Assembly (NCBI GenBank): GCA_030694425.1
Contig: JAUXYI010000003.1
Location: 1 to 59,077 of the forward strand
Direction of reading: 5' to 3'
Source of the DNA: Thermodesulfovibrionia bacterium
Lineage (GTDB): Bacteria > Nitrospirota > Thermodesulfovibrionia > UBA6902 > BMS3Bbin08
DNA length: 59,077 nt
This document shows, one piece after another, positions 53,439 to 59,077 of the stretch (position 1 is its first letter; each line of letters opens with the position of its first letter). The notes beneath the pieces were generated by a model. It made no database searches and was not told the origin of the DNA. It worked only from the letters and a program-made list of their open reading frames with translations. The position numbers were made by a program, and so were the translations under genes.

Positions 53439-54329
53439 GTGTCAGATAAAACTAAATCTTTTCTCAAGATAGGAAAAATCCCATACGCTAATTTGTTCCC
53501 GGTTTACCACTGTCTGGAAAAAGGGAATAAGCATTCAATCTATAGATTTGTTAATGGTGTGCCTTCTTCTCTAAATAAAATGTTAAGGGATGGCAAGCTT
53601 GATGTAAGCCCATCATCATCCATAGAATATTTAAGGCATAAGGATAAATATTCAATTATACCCTGGTTCTCTGTAAGCTCAGAGGGTCCGGTAGGCAGTA
53701 TATTTTTGTTTTCAAAACTCCCGATAGAAGCGCTTGATAAAAAAACCATTGCTGTATCTTCTCACTCTGAAACCTCTGTAGCGCTCCTGAAAATTGTGTT
53801 GAAGGATTTCCTTTCATTGCATTGCAAATTTAGAAAGGTTGAGGGCGGGTCCTCTAAAAAAAACCTCAAATCTTTTTTAGCATGTCTTCTTATAGGAGAC
53901 GAAGCCATGAAAGAGGCAAAAATGATCAGAGCACAGAGCACAGAGCACAGATTACAGAAAATAAAGAATCTGAGTTCTGAGTTCTGCGTTCTGGGTTCTG
54001 AATCAGTAACCTATATTTATGACCTTGGAGAATTATGGTTTAAGCATACAGGACTGCCTTTTGTATTTGCTTTATGGATAGTCAGGAAAAAATCCCTTTC
54101 ACAAAAAAGAGAGCTTATCAAAAAACTCTTTTTAGATTTAATTGCTGCAAAGAGATACGCTTCTAAAAAATTCTCTTTAATAGCCCGTCATGCACCGCAG
54201 CGAAAATGGCTGAGCGCAAAAGAACTTATAAATTACTGGAAAGGCATATCTTATGATTTTACTGATAAACATATAGAAGGGCTTAGGCTGTTTGAGAAGT
54301 ACGCATTTAAAGACAAAATCAAAAGTTAA
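53439..54329 (+). CDS. mqnA: MqnA/MqnD-family menaquinone biosynthesis protein (chorismate dehydratase-like)
   Basis: 296 residues, GTG start. KIGKIPYANLFPVYHCLEKG, VNGVPSSLNKMLRDGKLDVS and PSSSIEYLRH are characteristic of MqnA, the first enzyme of the futalosine menaquinone route. LWFKHTGLPFVFALWIVRKK follows. Between IGDEAM and YDLGELW the chain contains an unusual segment (MIRAQSTEHRLQKIKNLSSE and on) translated from heptanucleotide arrays. This lengthens the protein by about 25 residues. Confidence 0.88.
   Translation: MSDKTKSFLKIGKIPYANLFPVYHCLEKGNKHSIYRFVNGVPSSLNKMLRDGKLDVSPSSSIEYLRHKDKYSIIPWFSVSSEGPVGSIFLFSKLPIEALDKKTIAVSSHSETSVALLKIVLKDFLSLHCKFRKVEGGSSKKNLKSFLACLLIGDEAMKEAKMIRAQSTEHRLQKIKNLSSEFCVLGSESVTYIYDLGELWFKHTGLPFVFALWIVRKKSLSQKRELIKKLFLDLIAAKRYASKKFSLIARHAPQRKWLSAKELINYWKGISYDFTDKHIEGLRLFEKYAFKDKIKS
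53927..54001. repeat. Inverted heptanucleotide arrays inside mqnA
   Basis: CAGAGCA three times plus CAGATTA (53927-53954), then TGAGTTC, TGAGTTC, TGCGTTC, TGGGTTC (53971-53998). Arms are complementary and both have period 7; all read in frame. Confidence 0.85.
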
Positions 54330-54425
54330 AATGTAAAATGCAAAATTAAGGATTTTTTATTTATTAAATTTTTATTAATTTTTCTTCCACAATTTTGATT
54401 TTTAATTTTTGAATTTTAATTTTTT
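54319..54425 (+). repeat. AT-rich interspersed repeat, full copy
   Basis: AAAATGCAAAATTAAGGATT, then TTTTTCTTCCACAATTTTGA and TTTTTGAATTTTAA; lies in the gap between mqnA and the convergent barrel gene. Confidence 0.8.
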
Positions 54426-55236
54426 AAAATGCGTAAGTAAGATTGGCAACTCCAAGCAAAATTTCTGTCTTACTATTTGGAAAAACAACCTGTTTTGAAC
54501 CGCTTCTCATTATATTGCTCTCATCAAGTTCTATCAGCGTGTAACTAACACCTGCATAAAAATTTATGCGTTTAGTAATTTCCCTTGCTATTCCAATCCC
54601 CATGTCCATGCAGGTCCCATTTGTATCAAATGTAATAGCAGGATAAGAGCTGTTTTTTACACTGCCCATGGGATAATAGGAATATGCCATCCTTCCGTCG
54701 AGAGCCCATTTACCTGGTTTATATCCAAGTCCAAATCCTGCACCAGTCCGCCACAGACTGAAATCTTCAGTGACTGTACCTGATACAGCAGTACCGCTTA
54801 CAACAAAATTACTCCTTCTAAAGTGTAATCCATCCCATCCTCCTGACACATAAAATCTGTAGTAAAAACTATCGACGCTATCCTTGTAGCCGAATCTGAA
54901 ATCATAGAACTGGCTAAAGATTCTCATATCGTTTGTTTGAGATTTGGTGCCGTTGTTTTTCCATGTTTCCTCATTTTCTAATCCTACTGCCCAGTCAGTT
55001 GTAATGCCTGCATAAAAATTTTCAGGTTTAGGAAAGGAATATTCTCCTGATACTCCAAAAAGAAATACATTTTGTTTAGACTCTGCTTCATGATTTGTGC
55101 CGAGTGCAGCGCTGTGCTCTTCATATTTGATAACACCATAGCCGCTGTGTACACCAAAGCCAAGATTGCCCGCATAAGCCTTACAGCAGCTGACAAAAAG
55201 AATAAAGAGAATAAGAAGTATTCTGCCCGTTATCAT
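54424..55236 (-). CDS. Outer-membrane beta-barrel protein
   Basis: 270 residues from ATG 55236 (MITGRILLILFILFVSCCKA); a TTG at 55275 would add 13 residues before the signal. Signal peptide then alternating amphipathic strands rich in Gly/Tyr (NLGFGVHSGYGVIKYEEHSA, YRFYVSGGWDGLHFRRSNFV, RINFYAGVSYTLIEL) ending in a terminal strand LGVANLTYAF with final Phe, the BAM signal. Opacity/OmpA-like barrel; function unknown. Confidence 0.82.
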   Translation of the reverse strand: MITGRILLILFILFVSCCKAYAGNLGFGVHSGYGVIKYEEHSAALGTNHEAESKQNVFLFGVSGEYSFPKPENFYAGITTDWAVGLENEETWKNNGTKSQTNDMRIFSQFYDFRFGYKDSVDSFYYRFYVSGGWDGLHFRRSNFVVSGTAVSGTVTEDFSLWRTGAGFGLGYKPGKWALDGRMAYSYYPMGSVKNSSYPAITFDTNGTCMDMGIGIAREITKRINFYAGVSYTLIELDESNIMRSGSKQVVFPNSKTEILLGVANLTYAF

Positions 55237-55324
55237 ATGGAATTGTAGCCTAAAATAATTTATTTCAGCAACCAAACTTTTTCTTGCTTGAAAAAAGAGT
55301 TCTCTTTCTTTAGAATTCTGCTAA

Positions 55325-56119
55325 ATGGGCATACTTCAAGAAATTCTGCGGCATAAGGGAGAATGGCTAAAACAGAGAAAAAGCGACATGCCCCTGAAAG
55401 AAATAAAGGCGAGACTAAAAGATATTTTACCGACAAAACATTTCAAGGCAGCCATAAAAAGAAAGCAGAAAGAGCCTATAAAATTGATTGCTGAAATCAA
55501 AAAGGCATCTCCGTCTAAGGGCTTAATAAGAGAGGATTTTAACCTGCCCGAGGTCGTCTCTATTTATAACGGTAAAGATGTTGATGCAATATCAGTTTTG
55601 ACAGAGGAGCGTTTTTTCCATGGCAGTCTTGATTACCTTAATAAAGTTAGAGAATTAACTCAAAAACCTTTACTTAGAAAGGATTTTATTTTTGATGAGT
55701 ATCAGGTTTATGAATCAAGGGCAAACGGGGCAGATGCAGTCTTATTAATAGTGGCTGCGCTTGATAAATTACAGCTGACTGACTTGCTTGGATTATCAAA
55801 GGAATTATCCCTTGAATGTCTTGTAGAAGTTCATAACTTAAAAGAACTTGATACAGCGTTGTATTCAGGAGCTGATATAATAGGTATAAATAACAGAGAT
55901 TTAAATACGTTGAAGGTTGACTTAAATACAACTTTTGAGTTGCTAAAAGATATCCCGGATGACAAGATTATAATTAGTGAGAGCGGGATAAACACACGAA
56001 ATGATGTTGAAGCCATTGAATCCACAAGGGTAGATGCCATGCTTGTCGGCACTGCTATTATGAAGGTTAAAGATATTGGAGCTAAAATTGAAGAGTTAAG
56101 GGGCAAAAAGCTATCTTAA
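55325..56119 (+). CDS. trpC: Indole-3-glycerol phosphate synthase
   Basis: 264 residues, TIM barrel. IAEIKKASPSKGLIREDF (substrate-binding), VLTEERFFHGSLDYL, LLRKDFIFDEYQVYESRANG with the catalytic Lys, IGINNRDLNTLKVDL and ISESGINTRNDV. Closes the indole ring in tryptophan synthesis. Other trp genes are absent here. Confidence 0.96.
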   Translation: MGILQEILRHKGEWLKQRKSDMPLKEIKARLKDILPTKHFKAAIKRKQKEPIKLIAEIKKASPSKGLIREDFNLPEVVSIYNGKDVDAISVLTEERFFHGSLDYLNKVRELTQKPLLRKDFIFDEYQVYESRANGADAVLLIVAALDKLQLTDLLGLSKELSLECLVEVHNLKELDTALYSGADIIGINNRDLNTLKVDLNTTFELLKDIPDDKIIISESGINTRNDVEAIESTRVDAMLVGTAIMKVKDIGAKIEELRGKKLS

Positions 56120-56176
56120 AAGACATTAGATATGTTAATTATCTAATGTCCTAAATATTATGTCAGGAGAAAGATA

Positions 56177-57058
56177 ATGAAAACCCTTATTGAAAAAGCA
56201 AATGTTTTAAATGAAGCGCTGCCGTACATAAGAAAATTCTATGGTAAAACATTTGTCATTAAATACGGCGGCGCTGCTATGGTTGAAGAAAAACTAAAGG
56301 ATATTTTTGCGCAGGACATAGTGCTTTTAAATTTTATCGGCATTAAGCCAGTGATTATACACGGCGGAGGGCCGATGATAAACGAGATAATGAAAAAAAT
56401 GGGCAAGAAGCCGACCTTTATTCACGGACAGCGGGTTACAGACAAGGAAACAATTGATATTGTGGAAATGGTTCTCGGAGGTCTTATCAATAAAGAGATT
56501 GTTGCTCTGATAAACAGCCATGGCGGACGTGCTATTGGCTTAAGCGGGAAAGACGGAAGTCTTATAAATGCAAAAAAGAAGGTTGTAAGAAAATTATCAG
56601 CAGATACAGGGGTATCTGAGATTATAGACCTTGGTCTTGTTGGAGAGGTAGAAAAGATTAACCCCGGCATTATCCTGTCTATTGAAAAAGACGGGTTTAT
56701 TCCTGTGATTGCTCCTATCGGGGCAGGGCATAAAAATGAGACCCTCAATATAAATGCAGATTATGTTGCAGGCGCAGTTGCAGCAGCATTAAAGGCTGAA
56801 AAATTAATCCTGCTGACCGACACTCCTGGGATACTTGATAAAAATAAAAAATTAATTTCAACATTGAATAAAACAAAAATCAAATCCCTTGTTTCAAAAA
56901 ATATAATTTCAGGCGGCATGCTGCCGAAAGTTCAGGCATGTCAGAATGCCATTGCCGGAGGCGTAAAGAAAACACATATAATTGACGGCAGAATCCCGCA
57001 TGCACTGCTTTTAGAGATATTTACACAAAAAGGAATTGGGACGGAAATAGTGAAATGA
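56177..57058 (+). CDS. argB: Acetylglutamate kinase
   Basis: 293 residues. KYGGAAM, VIIHGGGPMINEIMKKMGKK, GKDGSLI, INADYVAGAVAAALKAEKLI and GGMLPKVQACQNAIAGGV match ArgB. An N-terminal helix (TLIEKANVLNEALPYIRKFY) suggests the hexameric, arginine-inhibited form. Second step of arginine synthesis. RBS AGGAG before ATG. Confidence 0.96.
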   Translation: MKTLIEKANVLNEALPYIRKFYGKTFVIKYGGAAMVEEKLKDIFAQDIVLLNFIGIKPVIIHGGGPMINEIMKKMGKKPTFIHGQRVTDKETIDIVEMVLGGLINKEIVALINSHGGRAIGLSGKDGSLINAKKKVVRKLSADTGVSEIIDLGLVGEVEKINPGIILSIEKDGFIPVIAPIGAGHKNETLNINADYVAGAVAAALKAEKLILLTDTPGILDKNKKLISTLNKTKIKSLVSKNIISGGMLPKVQACQNAIAGGVKKTHIIDGRIPHALLLEIFTQKGIGTEIVK

Positions 57059-57080
57059 AAATTGAATAATTTTATTTTTT

Positions 57081-57138
57081 GTCTAACGCCTGAACTGTGC
57101 GGTGGCGATTCGCCATCCGCACGAGTGATTTGTTATGG
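57081..57138 (-). other. Integron attC site (58 bp)
   Basis: On the minus strand: R'' CCATAAC, AAATCACTC, stem GTGCGGATGGCGA with TCGCCACCGCAC containing one unpaired base, then AGTTCAGGC and R' GTTAGAC (GTTRRRY). Length, box spacing and the extrahelical base are those of a 59-base element. It directly follows the ParE gene (57144). Confidence 0.75.
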
Positions 57139-57143
57139 GGTCT

Positions 57144-57455
57144 CTATTTTTCTCTATTTTGGAGTTCTGCATTTATAGCTTGTGGGTTGCGCGCGCAATG
57201 AAAGAGCCCGAATACAATAATCTGCTCGTTTTCTATCGTAAAATAGATAGCGTATGGAAATCGCCTGAGCAGACGGCGCCGAAAGTTCTGATAAACTTTC
57301 GGGTAAAGCAAGGGATTCCATGGAATTTCATTTGCACAGGCATAGAACATACGAAGGAAATCTTCACCGAGACCTCTGGATTTTGTTTCATACCACACAT
57401 AACCGTTGATTACATCCTCTTCAATTTCAGGAATGAACTGCAGGGTGTATGTCAT
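57144..57455 (-). CDS. ParE/RelE-family toxin
   Basis: 103 residues. LQFIPEIEEDVINGYVWYET, GLGEDFLRMFYACANEIPWN and RRRLLRRFPYAIYFTIENEQ fit the ParE branch (gyrase or mRNA targets). Coupled to the upstream antitoxin by ATGA and followed at once by attC, as in toxin-antitoxin gene cassettes. Confidence 0.88.
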   Translation of the reverse strand: MTYTLQFIPEIEEDVINGYVWYETKSRGLGEDFLRMFYACANEIPWNPLLYPKVYQNFRRRLLRRFPYAIYFTIENEQIIVFGLFHCARNPQAINAELQNREK

Positions 57456-57673
57456 TTCCTTGATTCTATTTTTGTTCGAAGTTCATCCAGAGATAAGAGT
57501 GCTCCCGGACTGGATTTGTGCCTTGCAAGCCTTCTATCCAGCTCCTTCATATGACTCTGGGGGATAGGGATGGCAGATTCTTCAGAAGATATACTATCCC
57601 ATATATCCTCGACCAGAAGAATCTTTTCTGCTACACCTAATTTTTCAATTTGTGGAATATCTATTACGCGCAT
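57452..57673 (-). CDS. Addiction-module component antitoxin
   Basis: 73 residues. IDIPQIEKLGVAEKILLVED, IWDSISSEESAIPIPQSHMK and ELDRRLARHKSSPGALLSLD match the putative addiction-module component family that pairs with ParE. RBS GGGAGG. Its ATG lies in GTTATGCG, a GTTRRRY-like box, which may be the cassette boundary. Confidence 0.85.
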   Translation of the reverse strand: MRVIDIPQIEKLGVAEKILLVEDIWDSISSEESAIPIPQSHMKELDRRLARHKSSPGALLSLDELRTKIESRK

Positions 57674-57860
57674 AACCTCCCTCCTTTCTGAGAACTAATT
57701 AAATGATAACATTTTTGTCTTTATTTATTCCGAGGGCAACAGCCCTTGCAAAAAACCACAGAGGCTTATTCCCGGTAGGGTTGATTTTTTGGTTATGGGC
57801 ATTTATTCAAGCGTCCATTGTGGAGAAAATCAGGAGAAAATCAGAAAATCAGAAAAAATC

Positions 57861-57972
57861 AGTGTCAGGTCTGGACTTAATACTTATTTTTCTTTTGCTC
57901 ACTTATGTATGTATCATGTCAAGACCTGACACATTTACACATGACACATTTACACATTTTGATGGGGAAACC
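57861..57972. repeat. REP-like inverted repeat
   Basis: GTGTCAGGTCTGGACTTAAT (57861) is inverted against TCATGTCAAGACCTGACAC (about 57916), followed by two copies of CATTTACACATGACA-like units. The gap 57674-58033 holds no other feature I trust. Confidence 0.5.
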
Positions 57973-58033
57973 ATATTGCCACACCCCTCGATATTCTCGG
58001 CATAATGCATTTTAATTATTGAGTTGTTTTATG

Positions 58034-58405
58034 TCAAGAAATATGGGATGTGTCCCTAATTAAAAATTCTCTAATTAAATTACTAATTAAATTACTAATT
58101 AAATTACCTTCTTCACTATTGGAGGTTAAATATTCATTAAATGCTTTTTGAATTGGCTCCATGTTTTGATAAGTGCCTTTTTCTCCAAAATATTCTCTCC
58201 ATCTTTGAGGGGTAACAACCGCATGACATAAATAACAAAGCGTTATTAAATTATCTATTCTATTCCTTCCTCCTTCATATCGAGGAATAATGTGATGAAC
58301 CTGAAGCAAAACCGTTACGCCAGAAGAATATATTTTCCCTTGGTAGTCACCACATATTTGGCATTGAGAACGATCGATTTGTTTTCTCCTGTTTTTTGAA
58401 CTCAT
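58034..58405 (-). CDS. HNH endonuclease domain protein
   Basis: 123 residues. CQICGDYQGKIY, the HNH core VHHIIPRYEGGRNRIDNLIT and LCYLCHAVVTP give a zinc-stabilised beta-beta-alpha-metal fold. The C-terminus NLISNLISNLIREF comes from a 12-bp tandem repeat (58073-58106). Minus strand, as all genes in the cassette region. Possible restriction-like or homing function; not proven. Confidence 0.85.
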   Translation of the reverse strand: MSSKNRRKQIDRSQCQICGDYQGKIYSSGVTVLLQVHHIIPRYEGGRNRIDNLITLCYLCHAVVTPQRWREYFGEKGTYQNMEPIQKAFNEYLTSNSEEGNLISNLISNLIREFLIRDTSHIS

Positions 58406-58434
58406 AATTTATATATTTCATTAAACCTAACGAG

Positions 58435-58587
58435 CCTGTAGAATAAGTCCCCTTGAGTTCGAAATCCACAGTTTTCGGGGGTCACTTTACCCCTCACGGT
58501 CATGCGATCGTTCAATACAGCGCATTTTACGCATTCAATTTTCTGCTCGTTCACTCACAATTCTTCAGTGAGGACTTTTTCTACAGG
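58435..58587. mobile_element. 153-bp MITE-like unit between attC-type boxes
   Basis: Ends CCTGTAGAATAAGTCC (58435-58450) and GGACTTTTTCTACAGG (58572-58587) are inverted repeats with one mismatch; no ORF inside. On the minus strand it is preceded by CGTTGAA and followed by CGTTAGG (R'-like boxes), so it behaves like an ORF-less cassette or sits in a split attC. Confidence 0.55.
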
Positions 58588-58646
58588 TTCAACGACTAAA
58601 ATCAGCGGCGGCGTATCACTCCGTCCGCTTGAGTGATTTGTTAGGC
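58587..58646 (-). other. Integron attC site (60 bp)
   Basis: Minus strand: R'' GCCTAAC (58646-58640), AAATCACTC, arms AGCGG and CCGCT around a variable centre, then R' GTTGAAC (58593-58587, GTTRRRY). It shares AACAAATCACTC with the attC at 57081 and follows the antitoxin-like gene by 8 bases. Confidence 0.7.
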
Positions 58647-58653
58647 ATTATTA

Positions 58654-58959
58654 TCATTTAGGATGTGCAACTATTCGCCTCTTTGATGGAATAATAGCAA
58701 TCAATGACCTGAGCGCCTTGTTGACTGATTCCGAATTTGGAAAGTATTTTTTAACGTCAGGCTCCAACATAACCGCTCCTTCCACAAGCTTAAAATATTG
58801 GACTGAAGTCGTGCCATCCGCTTTGTTAATTTCCACTTTATGTCCAGCACGATAAGCTTTATAATATTTACCTCTCACGCTGCCTTTCATATTTAAAAAA
58901 TCATATTCCGATTTCATGTCTTCTTGTTCTACTTTGCCTTTAAACTCTATCTTCTTCAT
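58654..58959 (-). CDS. Small antitoxin-like protein in a gene cassette
   Basis: 101 residues from ATG 58959, supported by AAGGAGATTTT upstream; the longer start at 59016 lacks support. MKGSVRGKYYKAYRAGHKVE, YFKLVEGAVMLEPDVKKYFP and SESVNKALRSLIAIIP resemble small conserved proteins found with RelE- or BrnT-like toxins. The toxin, if any, is not in view. Ends 8 bases before attC. Confidence 0.65.
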   Translation of the reverse strand: MKKIEFKGKVEQEDMKSEYDFLNMKGSVRGKYYKAYRAGHKVEINKADGTTSVQYFKLVEGAVMLEPDVKKYFPNSESVNKALRSLIAIIPSKRRIVAHPK

Positions 58960-59077
58960 AAAATCTCCTTTCACTCGCAGTTGCTTTCCTGCAACTGATA
59001 ATACGTATTTTATCATGTCGTTCAGTATGAGTCAAAACCAATACACGGCCATTCGCAGAAATGCCGATATTTATATA

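Noticed and set aside
5606-57972. CRISPR array
   Set aside because: Direct repeats were checked; none show regular 25-40 base repeats with unique spacers. The arrays seen are heptanucleotide, 12-bp or 153-bp tandem repeats.
57703-58005. Plus-strand ORF of 100 codons in the cassette region
   Set aside because: It spans a REP-like palindrome, has low-complexity translation with repeated DTFTH and no RBS; all neighbouring genes are on the other strand.

Overview
The window looks like the chromosome of a Gram-negative, probably anaerobic bacterium of the Nitrospirota/Desulfobacterota type. Lipopolysaccharide export genes (lptC-lptA-lptB), sigma-54, a menaquinone futalosine-pathway gene (mqnA-like), rubredoxin, PilZ/HD-GYP signalling and moderate-to-low GC all fit. 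No rRNA is present, so the phylum is an inference from gene content and order.

Layout. 1-1.5 kb: right end of an IS3-family element that cuts a RelA/SpoT-type alarmone synthetase gene. 1.9-6.8 kb: PilZ, SPOR/TPR, PilZ-DUF4388-J-domain, HTH and Tat-exported DUF882 proteins, with a nested palindromic MITE-like element. 6.8-11 kb: minus-strand toxin-antitoxin modules (AbiEi/AbiEii; UPF0175-PIN-small protein), each followed by a related attC-like remnant. 11-16 kb: an AT-rich orphan five-gene operon (SDR, DhnA-type aldolase, methyltransferase, membrane protein, alpha/beta hydrolase) divergent from a flavin-binding split-barrel gene. 16-28 kb: housekeeping genes trmN6-like, hisD, murA, prmC, prfA, DUF1385 and rpmE, then a parvulin lipoprotein, rpsO, pnp and an M16 peptidase. 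28-31.4 kb: a DUF262-HEPN gene pair in a cassette-like unit, a decayed PIN module and VapBC. 31.4-38.5 kb: rapZ, hpf, rpoN, lptB, lptA, lptC, argH, a lipoprotein and rubredoxin. 38.5-40.8 kb: small toxin-antitoxin modules, one flanked by a duplicated 3' end of the neighbouring MBL-fold gene. 40.8-57 kb: MBL nuclease, galT, glgA, a histidine kinase/response regulator/HEAT/HD-GYP series, two tRNAs, a LysM-NlpC hydrolase, mqnA-like, an outer-membrane barrel, trpC and argB. 57-59 kb: minus-strand gene cassettes with two attC sites of classic 58-60 bp size.

The most interesting theme is that toxin-antitoxin and defence-like modules sit between blocks of core genes and are bounded by integron attC or attC-like hairpins. 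No integrase is in view, so this may be a cluster of attC sites lacking an integrase, or cassettes scattered at secondary sites. The DUF262-HEPN pair is the best candidate for an undescribed defence system. The five-gene operon at 11.6-15.9 kb is the best candidate for an undescribed biosynthetic pathway.

The genome also carries several short-repeat families. They are heptanucleotide arrays (some read through as protein), an AT-rich ~105-bp interspersed repeat, and GTCATTCC palindromes.
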